Source: Thermotogota bacterium ADurb.Bin062
GTDB taxonomy: Bacteria > Thermotogota > Thermotogae > MWEM01
Reading direction: 5' to 3'
Assembly: GCA_002071085.1 (NCBI GenBank)
Contig: MWEM01000013.1
Span: 1-60,505 of the forward strand
Length of the DNA stretch: 60,505 nucleotides
The number at the start of each line of letters is the position of its first letter. Within the stretch, counting starts at the first letter, position 1. Shown one piece after another: positions 1 through 8,216 of this stretch. The notes under the pieces are model-generated. The model made no database searches, had not been told where the DNA came from, and saw only the letters and a program-made list of their open reading frames with translations. A program made the position numbers and the translations under genes.

Positions 1-1
1 T

Positions 2-184
2 GGAAGTTACAGTAGCATCGCGCAGACGAACGCGATAGGGTCGAGCAGCAGCGCCCCCCGGGTGTTTCGGGGCGGCAGCTGGTACAGCAACGCGCAGAGT
101 TGTCGCGCTGCCTATCGGTACAGTAAGTCGCCGACGTTCAGCTTCAACTACCTCGGCTTTCGCCTTTCCAGGACGGTTTCTTAA
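2..184 (+). CDS. C-terminal end of a formylglycine-generating-enzyme-fold (FGE/SUMF1-like) protein; possible retroelement variable region
   Basis: Only the last 60 codons are in the window, reading in frame to a TAA at 182-184. The peptide carries the FGE-sulfatase C-terminal signature: RVFRGGSW, then AQSCRAAYR, then LGFRLSR at the end. The family is a C-type-lectin-like fold used by formylglycine-generating enzymes and by many targets of diversity-generating retroelements (DGRs). Between the fixed motifs, codons at 83-91, 113-121 and 137-151 are almost all TAC, AGC, AAC, TTC or TAT, the products expected if AAC or AAT template codons are mutated at adenines. The gene ends a few residues after GFRL, as DGR targets do. 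No reverse transcriptase or template repeat is seen in the window, so the enzyme-versus-variable-protein question is open. The family assignment is firm; the DGR reading is tentative. Confidence 0.8.
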   Translation, partial: GSYSSIAQTNAIGSSSSAPRVFRGGSWYSNAQSCRAAYRYSKSPTFSFNYLGFRLSRTVS

Positions 185-280
185 CTTTTGTATTTTTACC
201 TTTTTACCTTTTGCTGGTTTTGACCTTGTGTTTTGTTTTTACCCAAAAAGGGCGGAGGGGTGAGAACCTCGGACTTTGTG

Positions 281-790
281 GGTTATCGCGGGGTAAGTGG
301 TTTTTACGACCCTCGATCCCCATCCTTTGCCATTTTTGCCTCTGAGTTCTCTGTGCCCTCTGTGCGAACCCTGTTTTTTGATATTCCGAACGAATGAAAG
401 GGGTATCGCGCCGCCGCGAAGAGAAGGGGCGCTTACGCCGCGATGCCTACAAGGTTATCGCGGGGTAAGTGGTTTTTACGACCCCGCGATCCCCACGCTT
501 TGCCATTTTTTCCTCTGTACCCTCTGTGCGAACCCTTTTTTGATCTTTGGAACGAACGAAAAACGGGGTATCGCGCCGTCGCGAAAAGAAGAAGCGCTTA
601 CGCCGCGATGCCTGCTCTCTCCGTGTTCTCTGCGTCCTCTGTGCGAACCCTGTTTTTTTGATCTTTGGAACGAACAAAACCGGGGTATCGCGCCGTCGCG
701 AGAAGAAGGAGCGCTTACGCCGCGATGCCCTCGCACAAAAGCGTACCGCGCCGTCGCGAAAAGAAGGGGCGCTTACGCCGCGACGACTTC
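281..790. repeat. Array of composite hairpin-forming intergenic repeats
   Basis: Three to four related units of roughly 120-170 bases stand in tandem. Each combines a hairpin with arms ATCGCGGGGT and ACCCCGCGAT (perfect in the copy at 457-490), a pyrimidine-rich stretch related to CTCTGTGCGAACC followed by TTTGATCTTTGGAACGAAC, and an imperfect inverted repeat running from TATCGCGCCG to GCTTACGCCGCGATG (for example about 397-447, 566-612, 685-729 and 747-787). The open frames through this stretch only follow the repeat and look like no protein. The same families recur near 28980-29430, 41536-41905 and 43645-43833, always between genes. From 185 to 280 I see only a T-rich tract after the first gene. 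Confidence 0.85.
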
Positions 791-864
791 ATTGACTAAA
801 AATCGCGCGATCGATTTTGGCTTTGTTTCTTGATGGTCCTTCATAACTTACCTCATACTCACGA

Positions 865-893
865 TTGACCTTTCGCTTTCTATCGTGTAGAAT
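865..893 (+). promoter_or_regulatory. Sigma-70-type promoter of the namZ-transporter operon
   Basis: TTGACC at 865-870 and TAGAAT at 888-893 are separated by 17 bases. It lies about 185 bases before the GTG start of namZ and no other gene intervenes. Confidence 0.7.
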
Positions 894-899
894 AGTACA

Positions 900-1078
900 T
901 CGACAGTCGGGCCCCTAGTGAACGAGCGCCGCCTTGAGGAGCCCCGGATACTTTCTTTTGTCGGTCTTATAGAAATCGATGTCAAGGCGTGAGCTCAGGA
1001 CTTCATGAAATGCGATGACTTTACTTTCAAGATAGGAACGTGTACACTCAAGCAGTCCTTGAAAAAGGAGGGTTCCAG
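900..1078 (+). promoter_or_regulatory. Long, possibly structured mRNA leader of namZ
   Basis: The leader contains an 8-base perfect long-range pairing, CGCCTTGA at 930-937 with TCAAGGCG at 982-989, and a small stem TCAAG/CTTGA just before the ribosome-binding site AGGAGG at about 1066-1072. No known riboswitch class is recognised. A structured regulatory leader is possible but unproven. Confidence 0.3.
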
Positions 1079-2221
1079 GTGCGAGTTCACTTAGGATTGG
1101 ACAGAATCGAACAATTCTCTTCGCTCTTCAAAAACCGCGCTATTGGGCTCGTCACGAACTATTCGGGCGTCAACGGGCGCTTGGAGGAAAACGTAGGGCT
1201 CTTTCTGAAGTGCGGGTTTTCCGTTCGGAAGCTCTTTGCCCCCGAGCATGGGATTTACGGTATCGCCGATGGGGAGGGGTTTTCGGATTTCATTCACCCT
1301 TATTATCAGTTACCCGTCGTCAGCCTCTATGGAGAGAAAACTAAACCGACACCGGAAGACCTCGAAGGGTTGGATCTCCTCGTTTATGACATACAAGACG
1401 TCGGACTGAGGTACTATACTTTCATCTATACTTTGGCGTACTGTTTGGAATCGGCCGCGGAACGGGGTATTCCCGTTGTCGTGCTCGATCGCCCGAATCC
1501 CTTGGGAGGGCTGCTGATCTCCGGAAATCGCATACCCGAGGCGCATTCCTCTTTCGTCGGCGGTCTTCGGCTCCCGATTCGGTATGGCTTGACCCCGGGA
1601 GAATTGGCTCGGTACTGTCTGAGGGAAAAAGACCTCCAAGTAGACCTGTCGGTCGTCCCGATGACGAACTACACTAGGTGCACCTATTTCCCGGATACCG
1701 GCTTACTGTGGAACGTGCCCTCCATCGCGCTGCCCACCTTCGAATCGGTGGTGTGTTACAACGGCGGTTGCTTTGTGGAAGGGTTCAATCTCTCGGAAGG
1801 CCGCGGTAGCCCCAAGCCCTTCCAGATGTACGGCGCGCCTTGGATCGAAATGAACCGGTTATACCGGTATATGAAAGAGTCAGACACGGAGGGATTCGCG
1901 TTCCGGACCCGGGCCTTCATCCCGATCACCTCCAAATACCGAAACGAGGTTTGCTTCGGTTTGGAGTTTTTCCCAGAACGGAAAGACGCGGACTTCATCC
2001 CGGTTCTATTGCGTTTCCTAAAGGGGGTGGCCGAGACCTGCCCGGAACAGTTGCAGCTCGTACGATACGCGGACGTTGAGCGTCTAGAATCCTTGACCGG
2101 AGATCCGCGTGTGCGAGACTATCTGTGGGGGGAAACCCCGCTCGATATGCTCTTAAACACCTGGGAGATCGAATCCTCGGCTTTTGAAGAAGAGACATCC
2201 GATATTCGGATGTATCCATAA
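1079..2221 (+). CDS. namZ: Exo-beta-N-acetylmuramidase NamZ family protein (DUF1343, GH171)
   Basis: The protein belongs to the DUF1343 family, whose Bacillus member removes terminal N-acetylmuramic acid from peptidoglycan fragments. Visible family blocks are GLVTNYSGV (about residues 23-31), LFAPEHG (52-58), a YDIQDVGLRYYTFIY block, VVLDRPNPLGG and EGFNLSEGRG. The GTG at 1079 is chosen because a perfect AGGAGG precedes it by 6-7 bases; upstream in-frame starts lack one. No signal peptide is visible, unlike the secreted Bacillus enzyme, so the protein probably works in the cytoplasm. It is the first gene of an operon with a sugar ABC transporter starting 24 bases downstream, which suggests it processes imported muropeptides or muramyl glycans. 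The substrate is inferred from the family and the neighbours. Confidence 0.85.
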   Translation: MRVHLGLDRIEQFSSLFKNRAIGLVTNYSGVNGRLEENVGLFLKCGFSVRKLFAPEHGIYGIADGEGFSDFIHPYYQLPVVSLYGEKTKPTPEDLEGLDLLVYDIQDVGLRYYTFIYTLAYCLESAAERGIPVVVLDRPNPLGGLLISGNRIPEAHSSFVGGLRLPIRYGLTPGELARYCLREKDLQVDLSVVPMTNYTRCTYFPDTGLLWNVPSIALPTFESVVCYNGGCFVEGFNLSEGRGSPKPFQMYGAPWIEMNRLYRYMKESDTEGFAFRTRAFIPITSKYRNEVCFGLEFFPERKDADFIPVLLRFLKGVAETCPEQLQLVRYADVERLESLTGDPRVRDYLWGETPLDMLLNTWEIESSAFEEETSDIRMYP

Positions 2222-2245
2222 AACCACTTTAACGGAGGGATTTCT

Positions 2246-3502
2246 GTGAAACAGCTGGTTTTCGTAGTCTTATGCTTCGCCTTGTTTTTTTCGCTCGTTT
2301 CAGCCAAAACCGTAGAAATTTGGAGCTGGCGCACGCAAGATGCCGAGGTTTGGCAAGTGGTTCAGAAGAACCTGAGGGCCAAAGGAGAGGACATAACCAT
2401 CGATTTTCGCGCGTTCATTCCGACGGAATACGACGCGAAACTGTTCTTGGCCTTGCAGGGCGGTACTGGACCTGACATCGCCTATATCCGAAGACTTCCG
2501 GGCGGAAGGACGCAAGCGCTCGTCGAGGGGAAATTGATCAAACCCTTGGATCAAGCCATCGACTTCTCCAATTTTTCTGAGAGCGTTCAAAAGAACGTGA
2601 CGATGGACGCGCGACTTTGGGGCGTACCGTTCGCCGTACAGGTTTGCGGGATTTTCTACAACGAAGACATCTTCAAAGAGAACAAGTTGAGCGAACCCAG
2701 AACGTGGGATGAAATGCTCGAAATCTGCAAAGTCCTCAAAGCTAAAGGGATCGATCCCTTCTTCTGTACCGCGAAAGAAGATTGGACTTTGACCATGCAG
2801 CACGCAATGTGCGGGGTCAGTATCCTCGGGCCTGCTTGGATCAAACGGCTCACCGAAGGAAAAGTGGACTTTCTAGACCAAGATTGGATTTACCTCCAGA
2901 CGTTGCTGAACGATTTAAAGGTTTACTACCAAGACGGTTATATGGGGAACGACACCAACGATATGAACGCCGCCTTCGCCTTCGGTCAAGCCGCGATGGT
3001 TTTCTACGGCGCTTGGGGTTACCAGACTTGGAAAGAGCTGAATCCGGATATCAACGTCGGGTATTTTATGGTGCCACCGGATTGGGAAGGCGATAATGCC
3101 TACGCGTACATTTATATGGACGGCGCCTTCAGTCTGACCTCTATCGCGAAAAACCCGACCGACGCGATGAAAGTCCTGAAATACACCGCAACGCCTGAGT
3201 TCGGAACGATCTTCACCGGAATTACCGCGAACATTCCCGCCGTAAACGGGGCCATAATGCCTGATATTCCGCTGTTGAAAGAGGTTATGGACGCCGGAGC
3301 CAACTGGGCCTCGCCCTACGTCTATTGGGTCGGCTCACCTTTCGTGGTACAACAACCATCCCTTTACGACGGCGTCTTATCTCCCGGTATGCAGGCGATG
3401 TATATGGGACAGATCACGCCGACCGAGCTCGCGCAACGGGCGCAAGACGCTTTATCACAGTGGTATAAGCCTCTGATGAGGAAGTTGGGAAAGATTAAAT
3501 AA
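2246..3502 (+). CDS. Extracellular sugar-binding protein of a CUT1-type ABC transporter
   Basis: This 418-residue protein has an N-terminal signal peptide (hydrophobic core LVFVVLCFALFFSLVSA) followed by a family 1 solute-binding domain beginning VEIWSWRTQDAEVW. It should capture a carbohydrate outside the membrane and hand it to the two permeases encoded next. The start is a GTG at 2246 behind GGAGGGA. The gap to the first permease contains a perfect stem-loop, typical after binding-protein genes that are expressed above their permeases. Next to NamZ, the ligand may be a cell-wall saccharide, but the sequence alone does not show this; other oligosaccharides are possible. Confidence 0.85.
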   Translation: MKQLVFVVLCFALFFSLVSAKTVEIWSWRTQDAEVWQVVQKNLRAKGEDITIDFRAFIPTEYDAKLFLALQGGTGPDIAYIRRLPGGRTQALVEGKLIKPLDQAIDFSNFSESVQKNVTMDARLWGVPFAVQVCGIFYNEDIFKENKLSEPRTWDEMLEICKVLKAKGIDPFFCTAKEDWTLTMQHAMCGVSILGPAWIKRLTEGKVDFLDQDWIYLQTLLNDLKVYYQDGYMGNDTNDMNAAFAFGQAAMVFYGAWGYQTWKELNPDINVGYFMVPPDWEGDNAYAYIYMDGAFSLTSIAKNPTDAMKVLKYTATPEFGTIFTGITANIPAVNGAIMPDIPLLKEVMDAGANWASPYVYWVGSPFVVQQPSLYDGVLSPGMQAMYMGQITPTELAQRAQDALSQWYKPLMRKLGKIK

Positions 3503-3520
3503 CCTTCGTTTCGCTACGGT

Positions 3521-3544
3521 GTGCAGGGAGTTCTCTCCCTGCAC
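3521..3544 (+). terminator. Intra-operon stem-loop after the binding-protein gene
   Basis: A perfect 10-bp stem, GTGCAGGGAG (3521-3530) with CTCCCTGCAC (3535-3544), closes a TTCT loop. Only a weak T-run (CGTTTTCT) follows, so partial termination or mRNA 3'-end protection is more likely than full termination. Confidence 0.6.
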
Positions 3545-3570
3545 TCGTTTTCTAAAAAGGGGGCGTTTCC

Positions 3571-4473
3571 TTGTCTTGCAAAATCAGATACATCCTGTTG
3601 TTCACGATACCGGCGCTGTCTCTGTATACCCTCTTTGTCATTTACCCCTTTGGGTACAGCTTGTTTTTAAGCTTTTTTAAATGGTCCGGCGCGGGCCCCA
3701 AACTGTTTGTCGGGTTGGACAACTTCAAAAGCATCCTCTTTGGCCGGATGTCACAGGAGTTCATCAACGCGCTGCTCCACAACTTCTATTTCTTCGCGCT
3801 CAACGCGCTATGTGAACTCGGGGTCGCTTTTCTCATCGCGATCGTCCTGGCGTCCCGCATTTGGGGGCAACGATTCTTCCGAACGATCGTCTATCTCCCA
3901 AACGTGATATCGATGGTCCTCGTCGGGTTCATCTGGGTGATGATGCTCAATCCGCAATGGGGATTGATCAATCAAGTGTTGAAAGCCGTCGGATTGAAAC
4001 ACCTCGCCCAACCCTGGCTAGGTCAGCCGAAAACCGCGCTCACCACGGTCATTCTCGTCAACGTGTGGAGAAATATCGGTTTTTATATCCTGGTCTTCCT
4101 TGCTGCGATCATCGGGATCCCGAACGACATCTTCGACGCCGCCTATATCGATGGCGCGAAAAATTGGCGCGTGATCTGGAAGATCATCTTCCCGATGACC
4201 TTTTCGACCTTCCAGACCCTTCTGATTCTGATCTTCATCTGGTCTTTCAACATCTTCGACGTGGTTTACTCCCTCGCGGGGGTCCAAGCGGGCCCGGTTC
4301 GTTCGACCGATGTGTTGGGGACCGTGTTCTATCGCACCGCCTTCGGCGGTTTGGGTAGTTCCGGCCAAGATTACGGCTTAGGCGCCGCGATAGTCGTGTT
4401 GATCTTTTTGATGGTGATCCCGTTGTCTATGATCTATGCGCTCATGATGGATCGAAGAAAGAGGGTAGAATGA
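3571..4473 (+). CDS. ABC sugar transporter permease, MalF type
   Basis: The 300-residue protein has about six hydrophobic membrane segments and the EAA loop that contacts the ATPase, here DAAYIDGAKNWRVIWKIIFP (about residues 191-210). It forms one half of the membrane channel of a CUT1 importer. The start is TTG at 3571 with AAGGGGG upstream. Its stop overlaps the start of the second permease by four bases (ATGA), indicating translational coupling. No ATPase gene follows, so a shared MsmX-type ATPase encoded elsewhere is presumably used. Confidence 0.88.
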   Translation: MSCKIRYILLFTIPALSLYTLFVIYPFGYSLFLSFFKWSGAGPKLFVGLDNFKSILFGRMSQEFINALLHNFYFFALNALCELGVAFLIAIVLASRIWGQRFFRTIVYLPNVISMVLVGFIWVMMLNPQWGLINQVLKAVGLKHLAQPWLGQPKTALTTVILVNVWRNIGFYILVFLAAIIGIPNDIFDAAYIDGAKNWRVIWKIIFPMTFSTFQTLLILIFIWSFNIFDVVYSLAGVQAGPVRSTDVLGTVFYRTAFGGLGSSGQDYGLGAAIVVLIFLMVIPLSMIYALMMDRRKRVE

Positions 4474-5300
4474 TGCTGCGGATCAATCTCTTTTCGAAAA
4501 TCCTCTTTTTAATTCTACTGTCCCTGTACTTCGTGGTCGTGGCCACCCCGTTTTTACTGATGTTTTTTAATGGGTTTAAAACCACGCGGGAGCTGTTTTT
4601 GAAGCCATTTGAGATGCCTGACAGCTTCGCGCCGGAGAATCATATCCGGGCGTGGGAAAGAGCCGGTCTGGGCACAGCTTTTTTGAACAGCATCGTCGTG
4701 TCTGGCGCGGGGATTTTCGGTGTGCTCTTCACCTCGTCGATGTTGGCCTACGTTCTCTCGCGGTATCGCTTCCGGTTTCGCCGGTTCATCTATGTCTACA
4801 TCATCTTGGGGTTGGCCCTCCCCGCGAGACTCGCGATTATCCCGATCTTTCTGCTCTTGAACAGCCTGAAGCTGACGGACACGAGACTGGGTTTGGTCCT
4901 GGTGTACATCGCCACCGGCGCCTCTTTCGCTACCTTCTTGCTGAAAAACTTTATGGATGGCATTCCGCTAGAGATCGAAGAGTCCGCCCGAATGGACGGC
5001 GCGAGCCCGTGGACCGTCTACAGAAGGATCGCGCTGCCGTTGATAAAGCCCGCCCTCGTCGTCGTGGGCCTCGTCAACTTCGTCAATATCTGGAATGATT
5101 TTTTCTTCCCGTTTATCATCATCACTTCGAAGGCAAAAGAGACGGTCCCACTCGCCGTGTCGTTGTTCTACGGGGAGTATTCGAACCAGTGGCCGATGAT
5201 CGCCGCAGCGCTAACCATCTCTGTCGTGCCGATTATGGTCGTCTTTTTCCTTTTCTCGAAGCAATTCATATCGGGAATCACGCAAGGCGCCATCAAATAG
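4470..5300 (+). CDS. ABC sugar transporter permease, MalG type
   Basis: The 276-residue protein is the second CUT1 permease. It starts with a membrane segment preceded by a short positively charged tail, has about six membrane segments, and carries the EAA loop EESARMDGASPWTVYRRIALP (about residues 170-190). It pairs with the preceding permease. It is the last gene of the namZ-transporter operon; the next gene is convergent and no clear terminator is visible in the 20-base gap. Confidence 0.88.
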   Translation: MMLRINLFSKILFLILLSLYFVVVATPFLLMFFNGFKTTRELFLKPFEMPDSFAPENHIRAWERAGLGTAFLNSIVVSGAGIFGVLFTSSMLAYVLSRYRFRFRRFIYVYIILGLALPARLAIIPIFLLLNSLKLTDTRLGLVLVYIATGASFATFLLKNFMDGIPLEIEESARMDGASPWTVYRRIALPLIKPALVVVGLVNFVNIWNDFFFPFIIITSKAKETVPLAVSLFYGEYSNQWPMIAAALTISVVPIMVVFFLFSKQFISGITQGAIK

Positions 5301-5320
5301 CCCCGCCACTACGATTCCGG

Positions 5321-6076
5321 TCAATGCGAGGGCGTTCGGCGCTTTCTTCGCGTCCAAGCGATCAGCCAAGACGCTGACGCAAAGCCAAAGGTGTACAGCG
5401 CAGCTTTCAGGACGCTGCTACCAAGATGACCTGCATTATTGCTGCTGTAAAAATATCGGGCGCTACGGATTGCGAAAGTCATCGGAAGCCATTCGGATAG
5501 ATCGAGCGCGAAGTGTCGCAAGACGAGCTGGAAGATCGCGATCTTCGCGAAGGCCAGGGTTCCGAAACTGAAGATCACGTTGAAAACGAAGAAAGAAAAC
5601 GCCCAGACGAGGATGTTTGAAAGCTTCTTCGAGAGTTGGTTGATGAACACGGCGAAGGAAAAAAAGAGGAGCTGCAGCCCGGCTATGGCGATTAGAAACG
5701 GACCCATAGGTGACGGTAACGGGGTATGAAAGCAGAGCGATCCGGAAAAAAAGAGAAGCAAAATCCCGCTTAGACTGATGAAAAGATGCAGCGCCACGTA
5801 ATACAGCCATAAACGCGCGCCGCTCGTCCGTCCCGTCCGTTCGTTATCGGCCCTCCAAAGCGCGAGGTCTATCGGAAAAAGCAGCAGCCCGTAAACGGAC
5901 AGGGACAGAATGATGATTTCAGGAGAATAATAATCCAAAAACCGCTTTCCTCCGAAGAGGACGCTCGGAGGGGTTTGTATGAGCAACCCAACGCAGATGA
6001 GGAACGCCGAGGGATAGAAAAGCGAAAAAAGAGCGTAGGATGGAGAACGAAGACACCTGCCAAAAAACCGCGTCAA
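5321..6076 (-). CDS. Polytopic membrane protein, ABC-2-permease-like, function unknown
   Basis: This 251-residue protein has about six hydrophobic segments and a basic C-terminal tail (WTRRKRRTP). Its layout resembles ABC-2-type export permeases, but I recognise no diagnostic motif and there is no ATPase gene next to it. It stands alone between the end of the sugar-transporter operon (convergent) and the divergent Hsp70-like gene. The start is taken as TTG at 6076 behind CGGAG. The family is tentative. Confidence 0.6.
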   Translation of the reverse strand: MTRFFGRCLRSPSYALFSLFYPSAFLICVGLLIQTPPSVLFGGKRFLDYYSPEIIILSLSVYGLLLFPIDLALWRADNERTGRTSGARLWLYYVALHLFISLSGILLLFFSGSLCFHTPLPSPMGPFLIAIAGLQLLFFSFAVFINQLSKKLSNILVWAFSFFVFNVIFSFGTLAFAKIAIFQLVLRHFALDLSEWLPMTFAIRSARYFYSSNNAGHLGSSVLKAALYTFGFASASWLIAWTRRKRRTPSH

Positions 6077-6151
6077 AAACTCCGAATGAACCCCGTGAAT
6101 ACCCTTTCCCCCCTAAAGAGCCGAATAAAAACACCCAGAATGTCGATTTTT

Positions 6152-6160
6152 TGCTATAAT
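6152..6160 (+). promoter_or_regulatory. Extended -10 promoter of the Hsp70-like gene
   Basis: TGCTATAAT is an extended -10 element 29 bases before the TTG start; AAAGGAG follows as the ribosome-binding site. No good -35 element is seen. Confidence 0.55.
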
Positions 6161-6188
6161 CCATAAGACGGAAGAAAGGAGCGGATAG

Positions 6189-8216
6189 TTGACGCGCGAG
6201 CTCATCGGTCTGGATTTTGGTACAACCAATACGCATCTTTCCCTGACGCCCGTCGGGGAGAAAAACCCCGTGGGTCGGGATATACGGGTTTTTCCACAAA
6301 ACGCGGTGCAGACTGTGTTACTGTACGCGCCCAAAGAGTCACGGGTCATCGCTTTCGGGCAAACCGCGCAGGAAGAGTGGGTCTCTATGTCGCGCTCGGA
6401 GCGTCGAGGACTGAAGTTAGCCGCGAATTTCAAACCGATTACGGGCGCCGATCCGGTGGCGACGAAAGAGAGCGACCTGTTCTTGACCGCGCTGTTTCAG
6501 CATCTGCAAGATGAGCGCTTCTTGTCCCATTTATCGTCGGACAACCACACGCAAGTGGTGATCGGGTTACCGGCGGAAGCCGATCCTTCATATCGCGGGG
6601 CCCTGTCCACGATCTTCACGACGATGGGCTATCCACACACCCCATTTTTTTATGAACCCTGGGGCGCCCTCTTCTATCACTATTCCACGAAGCAAATCGA
6701 TAAAGACCACCTCTTTCGTGGGGTTCTGGTCGTCGATTTTGGTGGAGGCACGCTCGATTGCAGTTATTTGAAGGACTTCCGCGTTCGTCAGGTCTGGGGC
6801 TCGAACGTACTCGGGGGCCAGCTGCTCGATGACTGCCTCTATCAGTTATTCTTGAAGCAGAATCCCGGGGTCGATAAGGCGTTCCGCGACGAGGCCGTCG
6901 AGCAGTATATCCGATACATCCTGTTCCGAGAAATCAAGGAGAAGTATTCGAATCGGCTCACGCAAAATCTAACCCTTCCCTTTCGCGAGACGATATGGGT
7001 CGGAAAGGACCATTACGGGGACTTCGAAATCTCCGATTACTCGGTTTTTTTAAGTCTATTGCGTGAATATACCGTGTCGGAAGACCTGGCGACGTCCCTC
7101 TCTACGATCCCACACGCCGGTGAAACCCTCACGCGCGAGCCTTTTGACCTATCGGCAGCTTTAAAGGAAACGGTACTCAAGGCGTTCCGAGCTCAGAAGG
7201 TCCCAAAGGACGCGGTTTCACTCATCCTCCTGACCGGAGGTAGCAGTCGTTGGAAGTTTTTTCAGGAGATGATCGCCGAAGAGTTTCCACATACCAGGAT
7301 TTTGTCTTCCGAGGACCCCGAAGCCTCGATCAGCCGAGGGTTGGGGTCGGGGTACTCGCTGGTCCTCTTCGAAAAGCAAGTGAAGGCTGAGATCCACGCG
7401 TCAATGGATGAGATCACCGATCGGTTGACCTCTACCTATGAAGAGATCCTCCACCTATCGATGGACCGCTCTCTTCAGGTCACGAGCGACCTCTTGCGCG
7501 CCCACGCCGAGCCGAAAATCACCCGGTTTTTGGAGCAAGGGGGGACTTTTACAGACTTGGAAAAGGACCTGAGCGCGGGGCTATTGGAACTTGGAGAATC
7601 TCTAACCCTCGCGCAGGAAGAGATTCGGGCCCGTGCCTTCAAGCAGATAGAAACGGCCACGCAAAAGGAGTTCTATCGTTGGTTTGACACCCGAGGCCCC
7701 TTCTTTTCCCGTCAAAACGACCTCTTGTTACCCGATCCCCTGATGGCGCAAATGATCGAAAAGAGCTTGGCGAATCGCGCCTTCTCTACCCTCACAACGG
7801 TCGTCTCCGTCTCTTTTGGAACGATTCTCGGCGGGGTGATAGGCCTTTCCGGCGTGGCGGGGGCGGCCTTGTCCGGGCCGGTGGGTTGGATTGGCGCCTT
7901 CACCGTCGGAGTTTTTTTGACGCTCGCGTCTTTCTTGGGCTTCAAAGGCAAGATCACCGAAAGGATGAAAGGCGTACGCTATCCCCCGTGGATGCTGAAG
8001 GTCCTCTTCCCTTCGAAGAAGAAGGCTTTGGAACGAGTGTTCTCGGCCCAAACCAAAGAGCTGGATCGACGCGCGCGAGAGGAATGGTTGCAATTCGCGT
8101 TGGAAAAGCCGAAACTCAAGCAACAAATCCGCGAATACACCGAACGACACATCGACCGGATCAGCTTCGCGGACATTATATCCTTGCAAGAAACGGAGGA
8201 AAAGTATGATCTATGA
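6189..8216 (+). CDS. Hsp70/DnaK-like ATPase with C-terminal membrane hairpin
   Basis: The N-terminal half is an Hsp70-type actin-fold ATPase: phosphate-1 motif GLDFGTTNTH (about residues 7-16), phosphate-2 motif VVDFGGGTLDC (about 181-191), and the adenosine motif LLTGGSSRW followed by SSEDPEASISRGLG. The usual Hsp70 peptide-binding domain is not evident. Instead a region with helical character is followed by two hydrophobic segments at roughly residues 535-580 and a basic, charged tail. At 675 residues it is longer than DnaK. It is probably a membrane-tethered Hsp70-family protein, not the general chaperone; no DnaJ or GrpE gene is nearby. TTG at 6189 is the start. Its 3' end overlaps the M20 hydrolase gene by 11 bases, so the two are co-translated. 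Client and role are unknown. Confidence 0.75.
   Translation: MTRELIGLDFGTTNTHLSLTPVGEKNPVGRDIRVFPQNAVQTVLLYAPKESRVIAFGQTAQEEWVSMSRSERRGLKLAANFKPITGADPVATKESDLFLTALFQHLQDERFLSHLSSDNHTQVVIGLPAEADPSYRGALSTIFTTMGYPHTPFFYEPWGALFYHYSTKQIDKDHLFRGVLVVDFGGGTLDCSYLKDFRVRQVWGSNVLGGQLLDDCLYQLFLKQNPGVDKAFRDEAVEQYIRYILFREIKEKYSNRLTQNLTLPFRETIWVGKDHYGDFEISDYSVFLSLLREYTVSEDLATSLSTIPHAGETLTREPFDLSAALKETVLKAFRAQKVPKDAVSLILLTGGSSRWKFFQEMIAEEFPHTRILSSEDPEASISRGLGSGYSLVLFEKQVKAEIHASMDEITDRLTSTYEEILHLSMDRSLQVTSDLLRAHAEPKITRFLEQGGTFTDLEKDLSAGLLELGESLTLAQEEIRARAFKQIETATQKEFYRWFDTRGPFFSRQNDLLLPDPLMAQMIEKSLANRAFSTLTTVVSVSFGTILGGVIGLSGVAGAALSGPVGWIGAFTVGVFLTLASFLGFKGKITERMKGVRYPPWMLKVLFPSKKKALERVFSAQTKELDRRAREEWLQFALEKPKLKQQIREYTERHIDRISFADIISLQETEEKYDL

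Noticed and set aside
281..790. CRISPR array
   Set aside because: Units are of unequal length, similar throughout and without unique spacers of constant size; no cas gene is in the window.
297..833. Open frames of 70-180 codons in the repeat array
   Set aside because: Their peptides repeat with the DNA units (SRREKKERLRRDA and similar), occur in several frames and strands, and have no start signal. They are products of the repeats.
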